From Leishmania martiniquensis (taxonomy: Eukaryota > Euglenozoa > Kinetoplastea > Trypanosomatida > Trypanosomatidae), in assembly GCF_017916325.1 (NCBI RefSeq), contig NC_090171.1:512501-576500 (forward strand): 64,000 nucleotides of DNA, given 5' to 3'. Below, in pieces: positions 13,803 to 24,300 of this stretch (within the stretch, counting starts at the first letter, position 1; each line of letters begins with the position of its first letter). A program made the translations under genes and the position numbers. The notes under the pieces were generated by a model. That model saw only the letters and a program-made list of their open reading frames with translations. It was not told the origin of the DNA and ran no database searches.

Positions 13803-15452
13803 CTAGTGAGTGCCTGCTATGAGTGCTGGAAGTGAGAGACGCAGTGCATCGGTGCCTCGCGGATTCTCCAAAATGAGGGCGCGGCAGGTGGGCACATTCC
13901 CAAGTCCCCACAGCGCCCGGTTGCCATTCACCAAGAGGCTGTCGAGGTCCTTGTATTCGAAGATGACGTGAATAAGGAGGTCAATGAAGTACGACATGGT
14001 CGTAGCGGCGTACTGCCCGGCATGTGTGCACATCGCCTCCACTGTTTGGGGGTACTGCGCCAGCTCGGCGACAAATCCGATAAGTATTTCCATGAGGAAG
14101 ATTTGCTTCAGCTGCCTTTCGAGGACGTCGAGGAGGTGCGGGACGATCCCTCGCTGCACCAAATCGCGCGCAAACGCCTCGTTCAGTCGCACAAGGATTG
14201 CAAAGAAGCCGAGCGCGAACTTCTGCAGCACGACGCTATCCCGGTATTTCTGAAAGCCGGGGTACAACGCCGCCAGCGCACGGTCGCCCAAATCCTGTGA
14301 AAAGTTGGGCGCTGCACGACAGCGAGCGATATTGTGCAGGAGGACCGCGCCAAACTGGAGCACCGTCTCGTTTGCTGGGAAGGTCTCCAGGACGTCGAGG
14401 ATCGTGCACACGCTTTCCATTCTACTAATCGTCGCAAGGTGCGCCTCCTCGCCAATGCTGACGTTCCAGAGAGCGCGCAGCCCGATTTCGGAAAGCGTCT
14501 GGTCGCTATGGAAGAGGCTAAGATTCTGTAGAATAACCTCGATACCGCCGTTCACTGCGATACTATTGACCAAATCTGGTTTCGCCGTCAGCTCGCACAG
14601 GTGACATGTCACCTGCTGCACCATGGGCTTGCCTTTGAAGTTGGCGAGGATAGCGATGATGCGGGCGATGTCGTTCGTCGCGTACCATGTGTCCCACACG
14701 TCCTTGAACGAAAGCCCTTCCTGTGGGAGATGCGGCAGCTGCGCATTCGCGAAGAGATGCTTCACAATCGAGATCAACGACAGGATACGGTTTACGACCC
14801 CCTCGCCATCAGCCATGCGTTGGGTCTGCAAGCCCACCAGCTGGCCATACTCATTGAAGGTGGGACAGCCCGCCGTCATCCAGTTGCCGTTGGACTTGAG
14901 GAAGCTCACATCGCCGCGGCAGCGCAGTACTTCCTCGAAACGCTTCTGCTCCACGTACGGCACCTGCACGTGATCGAAGGCACTTTCGCCCGTTGCGGTG
15001 AGCATGGAGGGGGAGGTCGTTTTCCGGTCTAACGCGCCTGCCGCCGTGCCGGCCACGTCTCCGATTGGGTGCTCTACGATCAGCAGCACATCGCCTTCCT
15101 CCACCGGTGCCCACTCTTTCCGAGTGAGTGGTATCCGCACCGGTATGACGTTCAGAAGTGGCGCCTCTTCGCAGCTGATGAGGCAGTAGTCCATTTCGGG
15201 CGGATAGCGAGAGGCGAAATAGTAGCGCTGTGGCTGCAGCTGCACATCCACGGCATGTTTTTTGGTACCTTCAAAGAAGGTGGCTACAACGTGCGTGGCA
15301 CGCGACTGCGTTGGGATAGCGACAGTCGACGTCAACAACAGCCCAGGTGCGACCAACACACCGGAGCCTACCGTCTTGTTCGTGCTGGGCTCACGAACAC
15401 GGCACACAGCGGGGATGTTAACGCGGTTGTTGCTTGTCAACGTCGCCGGCAT
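13803..15452 (-). CDS. Trypsin-fold pseudopeptidase with armadillo-like C-terminus
   Basis: A 549-residue protein starting at an ATG. Residues 10-235 resemble a chymotrypsin/HtrA-type serine peptidase: GSGVLVAPGLLLTS at 29-42 matches the strand before the catalytic His, MDYCLIS at 87-93 the Asp strand, and TAGCPTFNEYGQLVGL at 193-208 the Ser loop. The catalytic residues look lost: the His position reads V44 and the Ser position A194, while Asp is D88. Residues from about 250 to 530 are leucine-rich helical repeats of armadillo/HEAT type, with motifs such as GIEVILQNLSLF and ALWNVSIG. I infer a non-catalytic scaffold. A pyrimidine tract on the minus strand at about 15858-15897 with TAG near 15855 could be its trans-splice acceptor. 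Fold assignment is by motif reading, not alignment; the gene itself is secure. Confidence 0.82.
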   Translation of the reverse strand: MPATLTSNNRVNIPAVCRVREPSTNKTVGSGVLVAPGLLLTSTVAIPTQSRATHVVATFFEGTKKHAVDVQLQPQRYYFASRYPPEMDYCLISCEEAPLLNVIPVRIPLTRKEWAPVEEGDVLLIVEHPIGDVAGTAAGALDRKTTSPSMLTATGESAFDHVQVPYVEQKRFEEVLRCRGDVSFLKSNGNWMTAGCPTFNEYGQLVGLQTQRMADGEGVVNRILSLISIVKHLFANAQLPHLPQEGLSFKDVWDTWYATNDIARIIAILANFKGKPMVQQVTCHLCELTAKPDLVNSIAVNGGIEVILQNLSLFHSDQTLSEIGLRALWNVSIGEEAHLATISRMESVCTILDVLETFPANETVLQFGAVLLHNIARCRAAPNFSQDLGDRALAALYPGFQKYRDSVVLQKFALGFFAILVRLNEAFARDLVQRGIVPHLLDVLERQLKQIFLMEILIGFVAELAQYPQTVEAMCTHAGQYAATTMSYFIDLLIHVIFEYKDLDSLLVNGNRALWGLGNVPTCRALILENPRGTDALRLSLPALIAGTH

Positions 15453-16301
15453 TGTTACGCGCTACCTCGTGTGTAGCATATGAGTGCACAAACGTCCGCG
15501 CGCCAGCCTGGGCAAATGAGAGGCGCCGTCTGTGAACAGATCTACAGACAAGTCTTTTTTCAAACGGAGTGTCCGCAACACAGCAACGCAAGACAAAAAA
15601 AGCGGCTACTGCGCGCGTAGTTCGAGCATGACGCGGACGAAGCGCGCGGGGAACGTTTTCAGAACGAAACGTAAAAAAAGAGACGGGTGAGAGTTTTTTT
15701 TTGGTTTTGGTGAGGCGCACCGCACCGACATGTCTTGACTCGTACTCACATTCGGTACGATGGGCTGCGCCGATCGAGGCCGCACACGCGTCGGGGCACT
15801 CTCAACGTGCACCATCAGCGTCCCCTCTCCCCCACCCCCTCCTCCCGCCTCATCCTAGGAGGGCAGAGGGAGGGGGAGGGGTAAGAAAAAAAAAGAGCCC
15901 AACGTTTTCAGTGTAGCGCGGAGATGCTGACCACTCATCGAGACGTCGAGCGCTGTGACAGAGAGAACAAAGTGTACCGCCGTGAGAGAGCGAGAGGCGC
16001 AGAGGCATGGATCTTCGCCTACGCGCTTTTTCCCCTTGTCCAAAGTTCTATACGCGTCGGTGGGCGCCAGGTGAGCTTACAAAGTGTGGCAATAGATATG
16101 ATGGGATGATAGTGGACACATACATCGCCAGCCTGCTCCAAGGATAGCATGGGTGTCAGAGAGAAACAGCACACAGAGACAGAGAAGCACGTGCCCGCGA
16201 TTCTGTCGAAACATCAACGCTTTCTCACGCTTCCGTCGCGACGCCCCCCTCCTGCTCCTCCTTCACCACTCCCCCACGCTAACGGTGTCCGGCAAATCAC
16301 T
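15453..16301. other. Intergenic region
   Basis: About 850 bp. It holds the purine-rich plus-strand tract at 15856-15897 (pyrimidine-rich in the leftward transcript), likely part of the splicing signal for the gene at 13803-15452. Otherwise nothing gene-like is seen. Confidence 0.55.
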
Positions 16302-19300
16302 CTAAAGTTCCTCCACGACCTTTCGTGCACAACGCGTTTGCAGCTCAGCAGAGGCGAAGTAGCGGCGACAGCTGAAGCAAAAGGCCGCCTTTCCCGACGC
16401 GGGCGTGCACCCTTCACCGTAACAGGAGGTCAGTGGCGTAGAGCAGTTGGGACATGGCCCCATCTCCATTTGCCTTGAGGCCACAGCGTAGCGCGGCGAG
16501 GGCCACGGCGCGCTGCTATTGATGCATGTGTTTGTGTCCTTCTGCTCGGCAATGGTCACCGGAAGCTTTCGGATTGAGGAGACGGCGCGCCCGGCCGCTT
16601 TCAGCAGTGAGGTTGAGCGAAAACGCGGCGTTTCTTGGGGAAGGTCGTACGAGAAGAAGCCACGCGGTGATTTGGACAGCGGCACCTGGAAGCCATTCCC
16701 AACCCTCGCGGACAGACTGCGTGGCGTTGCGCGCGCCGGACTTGGAGTGGTGCGCCGAGCACTCGTGGCCTGGCGATGTCGATCCTCGTGCGCTCGACGA
16801 CCCTCACGAGTGCAACTCTGCTGCAACTGCACCTTCATTGTCTCCTGTGCTTCCTTGGACAAGAAGAGCGCGTTGCGTGTTCTGGCAAGCTCTTGCTGAA
16901 GCTGCGCAATTTGTGCATCTTTTCGCCCCTCCGACGTAGCGCGAGCGCGACGCGACGGTGGCCGGCCCGTATGATTCTCTGCCGCGCCGGTCGAGACGCG
17001 CTTCAGCGCCTGCTCTAATACGCGGCGGTGATTGTTCGCGGCCGTTAGCTTCGCTTGAAGCCGCTCCAGCGCCTCAGTGTTTCCTCGGTTGTGCTCCACG
17101 TGCTCTTCCCTTCTATGAGTAACCGTCTTGAGCTGCTGCAGCTGCCCCGCCTGCGTGCGAATTACAGTGAGGAGATCACCAAGCTGACCAATGAGGTGCG
17201 CAGCCTGATGCAGCGCGTGTACCAGCTCGGGAGAGTCAGTGACTGGGCCAAGGTTCTCTGGGGCAGACCAGTGACTCACTAGTGCCTCTGCCACCTGGAG
17301 CTCCTCGCTCGACTGTGCCTCAATCACCCGCGATTCGACGCAGTGCCGCAGCGACGCCAGCAGGGCCCGCAGTGCGATCTGCAGCTCGCTGGAGAAAGCG
17401 CGGCCATGAGAGCCGCTGACGCTGCCGCCTCCCTCCTCCTGGGCCACTACCACATCCAGGTTTGCTACCGTGTACGCCGGTTCGACGGAGTCGTTGAGGC
17501 GGTAGCGAGGAGCCGCGTCGGCTGATGCTTCCACCCAAAGCCCCTGTTGCAACAGAGCTGCCGCTTTCTTCTGTGCGTAGTACGCTCGCCAATAGGCCCA
17601 GTACCGTTCACGCAACGATGCCTGCGCAGCACGTTCCAGGTGGGCTGTCGCTACCCGGTGCGCCGGGAGCAATGTTGCCCCTCGCTGCGACGTGTGGCTC
17701 TGCTGCGACTGCGCCACACCAGTGACCGTCGATGCCGCAGCTTCCACGCGTCCAGCTCGCAGCTTTTCTACCACAGTAACTCTGGATCCAAGCGGTGTAG
17801 CGGCTTGTGCGCTTACTACGGACCCCGGTGCCGGCAGCGGCGCAGGTTCCGCGGGCACATTCGCTGAGGGGGGAGAGTGCTGTATCGCCACGAGCCCCGT
17901 ACTGGCGGGCGCAACAGGCAAGGCCGCCAGGGAGCTCCGCGAGTCTACTGAGGCAAGGGCACCCTTCGTCTTGGGCTCGCCGGCGATGCACTCGCGGCGG
18001 CGATCAGCGTACCGCATCTCCAGTTTCGCAATCACTTCTCCCTCACGGCTCCTGTACGCCTCCAGTATGTGCTCTACCCGATCCAGTTTCTCAGGCTCAT
18101 GAGCGGCAATCATTGCATAGATGTGCTCTCGCAGGTTGCTTGTTTCCTGGCGTGGCTGTGTCGCTGGCGATGCGAGACTTGAGTCTCCTGCCGAAGAGGC
18201 GGAGCTCTTCGGAGCATTCGCGGTACGCGCACTGGCGATTGGTGACGTGCTAGAGACTTTGACAATGCCTGTAGCTGTCAGCAGGTCACAAGCTACCTCC
18301 GGTGCCAGCGGTCTCGTCTCCGCTCCGCCGTGTTTTGCAAGGTGCTGATTCGCCCCCTCCCCCTGCCCCGCAAGTCTCCTCAGCGTTCCCTCTACAGTAT
18401 GCGGCTTCGAAGGGTTGTATTCGGGGTAGAGAGTCACTAGGCGCTCTCCATGTCGATGCTCGATCGCCGTCGGTTCAGTGGTGCTCGTCGTGCTCGTCGT
18501 GCTCGACGGTGCTAACGCGGGTGAGGGGGCCGTATGGTGAGGCTCAGGGTCAGCCAGAGAAGACGCCGCTGTCGGAAGCGGCCCCCTTGGGGTGTCTGAC
18601 GGCTGCGTCTCCTCGGCGCCGGCACCGCAGGCATTTGTCGTTGACGGGGTTACGGGTGACGCTGCAGCCATGACCCTTGCAGTCGCGATGAAGCCTGACG
18701 CAGCTGCCTCCTTGGGCTCGGAGGCACCGACCCAGGACGCGGCTGAGTGTTCCTCGACAGCCGGTGATACCGTACCGGCATGCACCGAGGCCTCCGTGTC
18801 ACTCGTGGATGTCGGCAGCTGGTGTTGTGCTGCACTAAAACGTGACGCAGGCTCCTCACTTCTCGCAAACGACGGCTTCGCCATTGTCACTCCTATAGAG
18901 GAGGGCTCCGGTCCATACTTGAGCACCAGCTGCCGGATCACCTCTTCTTCTCGGCCGGCATACCGCCGCAACGTGCCCTTCACCTTGCTCAGCTTCTCTG
19001 GCCTGTAGGCGGAGTAGATGGCTACGAGTCGATCGTAGTACGATAGCTTGCTATCTGAATGCGCCCTCCTTCCCGAGGCAGGCTGCGATGGGGGGCTCTC
19101 ATGCGCGGCAGCATGGGAAGTGCTGGCGGCTTCCCCGGCTGCGGTGGGGACGACTTCGACTTCCCCTGGCGCCAGCTCGGGCCCGCACTGCGTCATCTGC
19201 CGTTGCAGCAGGTCCTCCTCGTCGCTGCGATGGCGGTCGAGCGCCACTTGCGCCTTGCGTATCTGGCCAGGGTCGTCATTGAAAGCCACAGCACGCATAA

Positions 19301-19724
19301 GGTGCCGATACTCATCCGTCGCCGGCGGCGTCGCCATGGTGGTCGGTGATGTGGACGCGGTGGTGATGCTGCTTTCACTGCAGGCGTCCCAGGACCCGAT
19401 GGTGGTGCGCAGCGGCGAGTGATTCTTGCCGCCACCCTCGTTGGCTAGCCCTCTTCGAACTAGTATGAGAACGTGTGGATTGGTCTGGTTGCTGTGCAGC
19501 TGAAGGGTTGCCGGGGTATCTGTCGAGCGCAGCGGGCCGGTAGCCGCGACGAGCTCTCCGGTCACCGACGAAGGCGCTGTCATGTACAAGTCATATGCGG
19601 CGAGTGACGTCGCCTTGCCAGCAGCTTTTTGCACCTTTTCAAAGATGGACTCGAAGCTATCGGAGTCCTCCGCGTCAACAGAGATGTTGAATGCCAGTGG
19701 TGCACCGACAACGCAGAACTTCAT
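16302..19724 (-). CDS. Low-complexity protein with four YxPxKLxxVxxxL-type repeats
   Basis: A 1140-residue protein of unknown function. The frame is open for 55 codons further upstream but has no ATG there (it begins with TTG), so the ATG at 19724 is the first possible start. Residues 1-92 look like a compact beta-rich domain, possibly ubiquitin-like. Four copies of a roughly 42-residue helical repeat lie at 138-183 (degenerate), 230-273, 427-468 and 533-575. Their pattern is about RLxxxYxxYxPxKLxxVxxxLxxYxGxExExxxxLxxKYG. Similar repeats occur, as I recall, in several trypanosomatid-specific proteins. Between them are Ser/Thr/Ala/Pro-rich linkers. A coiled coil follows in the C-terminal third (LQAKLTAANN and QIAQLQQELA segments). 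A final CxxC...CxxC zinc-ribbon-like motif lies within the last 55 residues. The gene is confident; a cytoskeletal or flagellar role is only a guess. Confidence 0.8.
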   Translation of the reverse strand: MKFCVVGAPLAFNISVDAEDSDSFESIFEKVQKAAGKATSLAAYDLYMTAPSSVTGELVAATGPLRSTDTPATLQLHSNQTNPHVLILVRRGLANEGGGKNHSPLRTTIGSWDACSESSITTASTSPTTMATPPATDEYRHLMRAVAFNDDPGQIRKAQVALDRHRSDEEDLLQRQMTQCGPELAPGEVEVVPTAAGEAASTSHAAAHESPPSQPASGRRAHSDSKLSYYDRLVAIYSAYRPEKLSKVKGTLRRYAGREEEVIRQLVLKYGPEPSSIGVTMAKPSFARSEEPASRFSAAQHQLPTSTSDTEASVHAGTVSPAVEEHSAASWVGASEPKEAAASGFIATARVMAAASPVTPSTTNACGAGAEETQPSDTPRGPLPTAASSLADPEPHHTAPSPALAPSSTTSTTSTTEPTAIEHRHGERLVTLYPEYNPSKPHTVEGTLRRLAGQGEGANQHLAKHGGAETRPLAPEVACDLLTATGIVKVSSTSPIASARTANAPKSSASSAGDSSLASPATQPRQETSNLREHIYAMIAAHEPEKLDRVEHILEAYRSREGEVIAKLEMRYADRRRECIAGEPKTKGALASVDSRSSLAALPVAPASTGLVAIQHSPPSANVPAEPAPLPAPGSVVSAQAATPLGSRVTVVEKLRAGRVEAAASTVTGVAQSQQSHTSQRGATLLPAHRVATAHLERAAQASLRERYWAYWRAYYAQKKAAALLQQGLWVEASADAAPRYRLNDSVEPAYTVANLDVVVAQEEGGGSVSGSHGRAFSSELQIALRALLASLRHCVESRVIEAQSSEELQVAEALVSHWSAPENLGPVTDSPELVHALHQAAHLIGQLGDLLTVIRTQAGQLQQLKTVTHRREEHVEHNRGNTEALERLQAKLTAANNHRRVLEQALKRVSTGAAENHTGRPPSRRARATSEGRKDAQIAQLQQELARTRNALFLSKEAQETMKVQLQQSCTREGRRAHEDRHRQATSARRTTPSPARATPRSLSARVGNGFQVPLSKSPRGFFSYDLPQETPRFRSTSLLKAAGRAVSSIRKLPVTIAEQKDTNTCINSSAPWPSPRYAVASRQMEMGPCPNCSTPLTSCYGEGCTPASGKAAFCFSCRRYFASAELQTRCARKVVEEL

Positions 19725-20751
19725 GGGGTCACGACTCGCGGAGAGCTTTGACGAGAAGGTGACGGGTGCGGTGTGCCCGTGAGGAGAGGCACGCAGGGAG
19801 AAGGCGTGAAAGTCGTTTGCTGTGTTGCGCTGTCGGCACCCACGACGCAGGCCGAGACGAACTTTTTGCACCGATCGTGAACACCCCAACGGATCGGCGA
19901 TAGGCCCCCTCTTTTCGGCAGCTGCACAGTCTCTCCCTCTTCTTGGAGTTTCCGCACCACCTCTCTGCTCCTCCGACCGGACGCAGAGAGGTGGTGGGTG
20001 TTGAAAAGGGGGGGACAGGGAGGGGAAAGTAAGCGAGAAAGCAGGCGATAACCTTTACAATGCGCACGTCTTCACTCGCATGCACACGCACTCCTCCAGA
20101 GCCAAGAGGAGACACATACACACAAAAGTATAGGAGGCGCCGGCAATCGAAAGACGGGGCACACACACTCACGCGCGAAGCTCAGAGAGAGAGAGACAGG
20201 CACAGACAGATGCGTGCATGGCAGTAGTACAGTCCCACGAGTCGCCGGCTAGTCAGCGAAAAAGAGGGGGAGAGGAAGCGCATGGATAAGTGGCTGCGAT
20301 GATTGTGGAATTGGAGGCGCTGCCACCGCAGCACCCCCGCCCCCCTCTCCATCGCCACCACACTCGCACAGTACTCTGCTGCTGGGGGGAGGAGGAGGAG
20401 GAGGGGGGAAAGTTATTTCCGTGCGGCAATGGAGAGGGGTGTGCTGCTGGGAAGAGTGGAAGCAATACCTGAACGCCGGGTCCCTTCGTACACCTGGCAC
20501 AGCAGGCATGCCCACTGCACCGGGCGCTCTTCTCACCGCCTCAGCGAGCGGTGCCGAGTGGAATTCGAGGGAGCCTCGAAGACGGCCCACCCCGTCACAG
20601 TGTGCATCGTGTTCTTCCGTTTGTATCGTAGCGAATGCATTTCGTCTAGGCATGGGAAGAAGAAAAAAAAGGTAACCGTGGGGCGCCAGATAAAATCACA
20701 GAAGGTCTGTCCACGCGGCCAAGAAGACCGCAAACGGGCGAATAGCAGAAC
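19725..20751. other. Intergenic region
   Basis: About 1 kb without a supported gene. Plus-strand purine-rich tracts near 20000-20040, 20180-20200 and 20386-20410 could serve as pyrimidine tracts for leftward trans-splicing of the gene at 16302-19724. Confidence 0.5.
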
Positions 20752-21306
20752 TCAGCGCGTAACATTTTCTTGAATCCCCTGGCTCGCTGATTTGATGCGT
20801 TGCAGCAGCGATCCGTACTCCTGCTTGAAAAGTTGCTGACGACCAAGTTGCATCTCGGCATCTTCGGCGTAGCGGCAACATCGCTCCCGCTGCCCTTGCA
20901 GTTCCCTCTCAGTGCAAAGCGGAGTGAGGTACGACTCGCGCGGCAGTGTCCCACGAGAGACCTCTACTGGGGAGGCTGTTTGCCTTTGACTGCCAGGGGC
21001 GCCGACATACTCTTCCGCGGAGCCGCACTTGGGACAGCACCATCCGTTCAAAGCTTTGTCGTCGGCTAAGAGCATTGACCATCGTCCATGACGCTCGGCA
21101 ACACAGAGACTCACGATGCGCTGAAAGCACGTAAGGGCATCGCAGACAAGGCGCGTGCGTGCCTCCATTTCCGCGCAAAGAAGTTGTTGCAGAATCAGCG
21201 GCCAATTAGTACTCTCCGACGGCACAAATACACGGCGGTGTAGTCGCGGATCCTGCGTGAGGGTTCCATCTGAGGGCACCCCATTGACAGCCGTCGAACC
21301 GTACAT
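20752..21306 (-). CDS. Hypothetical protein with CxxC motif
   Basis: A 184-residue open frame from an ATG that I do not recognise. Its composition is balanced, without the proline, histidine and cysteine runs of translated UTRs. This and its collinear position argue for a real gene. Residues 35-75 look helical (NWPLILQQLLCAEMEARTRL). WCCPKCGS at 89-96 is a CxxC pair that could be half a zinc site, but no clear second CxxC follows. The C-terminal 60 residues are rich in Arg, Glu and Gln and may form a coiled coil. It is flanked by long gaps on both sides. Alternative: a fortuitous frame. Confidence 0.6.
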   Translation of the reverse strand: MYGSTAVNGVPSDGTLTQDPRLHRRVFVPSESTNWPLILQQLLCAEMEARTRLVCDALTCFQRIVSLCVAERHGRWSMLLADDKALNGWCCPKCGSAEEYVGAPGSQRQTASPVEVSRGTLPRESYLTPLCTERELQGQRERCCRYAEDAEMQLGRQQLFKQEYGSLLQRIKSASQGIQENVTR

Positions 21307-24300
21307 GCTCGGATCGCACTAGTGACACTCTCACGAGATGTACCCCAGGGTCCCAGCCGCAAAGGCATTCGAAGGTGAAGGGACGGGCTGCGGCGGAGCC
21401 GATGGGGGCGGGGTCGAACCGCTCGGCAAAAGGGCAGCCCAGCGAGCCGACAGAAGTGGGGTTGATAGCGAGCGCGCTAAAAAAATTCGCCCACGTCGCC
21501 TACTGTGCTTCCCTTCTGCAGGAGATGGTAATGCTTCGTCCTATTACGTGCGGCGTACTCCATCACCTACATTAAACGCACAGCAACGCACACAAAATGT
21601 GCCAACGTGTGGAGATACGAAGGGGTGCTCAGCGAGCGCCGATAGAATTTAAAAAGAGAAGGCAGCGATGAAAGAGAGTGAGATGCCACTGTCCAGTGCA
21701 CCTCAGTGGATGGGGTGATCTGACTAGCGCGTAGGCCTGTCTCACTGGGAATGGAGCGTGTTTGTCTGTATGTGTGTCTGTGTGGGTTGAAAGGGTGAGG
21801 GGGGGGCAGGAGGTTATACACAGGTCATAGAATCATGACCGGTACGGTAAAGGAAGAGAGAATGATGAGAAGACACAGTACGACCTGTCATGCACAGGAC
21901 GAAACATCGACTGAAAGGGAAAGGGCTGATGTGGGTGCCTGCATCTCCGACGAAGACTCCTCACAAGCCGCTGCACAAGGCATTAGCGTAGGTCTCTTTG
22001 CACCCGTTGTGCACTCGACTGGTTGGGGTTCCCGAAAACGAACGAGAGAGTGTCGGTTCATTAAAGCCGCTCCCCTCGTTTCCTTCTTCCACGCCTTCAA
22101 CGCAGAGTGCGACCGCAACAGCCCTTGTCGAGCCATGAGCGTTTGCTGGAGGCAGTGCGTGTTATCCATATCTCAGCTTTGTGTATAGCTGTCTTTTTTT
22201 TTACACTGTGCCTCCCCACCATGTGATTCAGTATACCAGTCACGTCGGCGTGTGACATCATGGTCTATAGTACTTTCTCTGCGTGAGACAAACCACCCAC
22301 GCCCATGCAGTCGACCGCAGGGTACGACTCATGGACTCTGTGGTGTCGACAGACAGGTCTGGCGTGACACGGGGGGGTGGAGGTGGAGGAGAGCAGTAAT
22401 GATTGTGTGCGGACCTGTGCACCACGAGTGATAGCGGGAATTTCACCTATTGTGACACGCACATCCTAACGCACAGGCACACCTGATTTGGTAGAGTGCG
22501 AAATGCGCCTGCGGCCACCGTGCACCGCGTGGCAAATAAAATCACCATCCGTTTCGCCGCGCCGCACTAATCTATGTGACTGCAGCGTTAAGGCGTAGGC
22601 GTTGATATGCGCCACCGAAACCCTGTGCATTAGCCGTCGCGCCAACCCTACTGAGCCCAGGCGCCAATAGAAAAGGTGAAAAGGCACATCATAAGCTATC
22701 GTGAGGGCACGAAAACATCTCTCCTGCGCATCAGAGCCTACAGGAGGGGTGGGGAAAGAGCGGGCGACAGCAGTGGGCCTCGTCTGGGGTGAGGTGGTGG
22801 TGTGCGTATCTGCGGGAGGAGGGTATGGGAAACACTCGCTGCACCGATGCGAGTGGACACAGCCGGAGAGTGGCCGGGAGTGCCGAATAGGAATGCCCAC
22901 AAAAAGAATGGGTGAGTGGTGATGCACCCGATGCCGGTAGTCGGTCAGTGACAACTGTACACCCACAACGGGTGTGCGTGACTTTCTTTTCATAGAGGAT
23001 GGAAGAAGGAAGAGGAGAGGAGAGGAGAGAAGAGCGCCGGCACGTGGTGGCGGTATGCGTTTCCGTGTGTGCGGCCATGAGGGCACCGGGCAAGGCGAAA
23101 CCAAGAAAAAGAGCAGACAGAGAAGTGATGAGGGGGGTGAGAAAACAGCGTACGTGAGGCACGCGTCATTGGCGCCAGGAAAGGCGGAGAGACAACCACC
23201 AAAAAGCGTAATGGAGAGCAACAGGTGAGAGAGGAGAGCGCCACTACCCCGAAGCTCTGCACTATGAGCGCGCAGCGCAGAAATACCATGCACCGAGTAT
23301 ACGACGTCCGCCGTCGCTGCGGTCAGTGCCCTTCTCCGCCATTCCTCGATCGCCTTGAGAGGGATCCTTACCACATGCACCACCCACACAGCGAGAGGTG
23401 AAAACCCGCGTTGAAACGTGTACTTTTATCGCTTTTGGTCGCACATAGTTTCCATATCCGCCGTCTTCGCAGCCCTCGAGCAGCTGGGCGCACCAGAAAA
23501 GGCAGACGACCTCACCTCTTGTGCAGCGGATGAAATAGGGTAAAGTGGCATCTCCTTTTTTTGCCACAAAGAGGTGCTCAGAACCACCGTACTCCTCTTA
23601 CCACTTTCCCCATAGAGCAGCGCATGTTCGTGCATGACTGGCGGAGCGTCACGAGCGCTCGAGTGAGAAGAACAGGGAGAGACAGAGCGAGGAAAAAAAA
23701 GACTCGGGAAAGAAGCGTAGATCGGCAGGAGTGCCATCACGACGGTTCGACCCCGCGGACAACACTATGCGTGGGGACACGCACGTCGTGGAGCGCACAA
23801 TCTGGGGCGCCATGATGCATGCATTTCGGAGCACCTGTTGCCATGCGGGTCTGCATCGCCTCTGCCTCCTCCTCCTCCACCACTCCTTTCAGATGGCAGA
23901 GCGAAGAGGGAGGAAAGCAAAAACGAAGCACACGCTTCGCCCTCCTTTTTTCCTTCCAATCATACCACGCGCTCCATCGTTGAATACAAAAGGCACGCCA
24001 AACCGTGATGATGGGCAGAGAAGAGAGAAAAAAAGAGACGACCGCGCGTGAGTGCCATCGAGGCACACCAGCGCCGGGACCCGAGCAGAACAAAAAAGAA
24101 AAAGGGAAGGGCAAAAGGGAGCTAACATCGTCAAGAGGAGCACATTGGAGGCGTGGAGCGGGAAGGAGTGGTTAAGTAAAGTGAAAGGGGCCACACATAC
24201 ACGGACGCAAACAAAGAAGGAAAAAAAAAACGGACACATGCACACGCACACACTGAAAAAAGGGCGAGAGGCCAGGTCACCGTGGAGAGGTGGTGGAGTC

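Noticed and set aside
19725..19889. N-terminal extension of the repeat protein
   Set aside because: The extended frame begins with TTG and contains no ATG before 19724; its sequence looks like UTR.
21391..21450. B-box-like GGTTCGACC on the minus strand, suggesting a tRNA
   Set aside because: The T stem does not pair over five bases, and no anticodon arm or acceptor stem can be built around it.
22466..23389. 307-codon open frame on the minus strand
   Set aside because: It starts with GTG, and its product is full of Pro, His, Ser and Leu runs typical of translated pyrimidine-rich UTR. No domain is visible.
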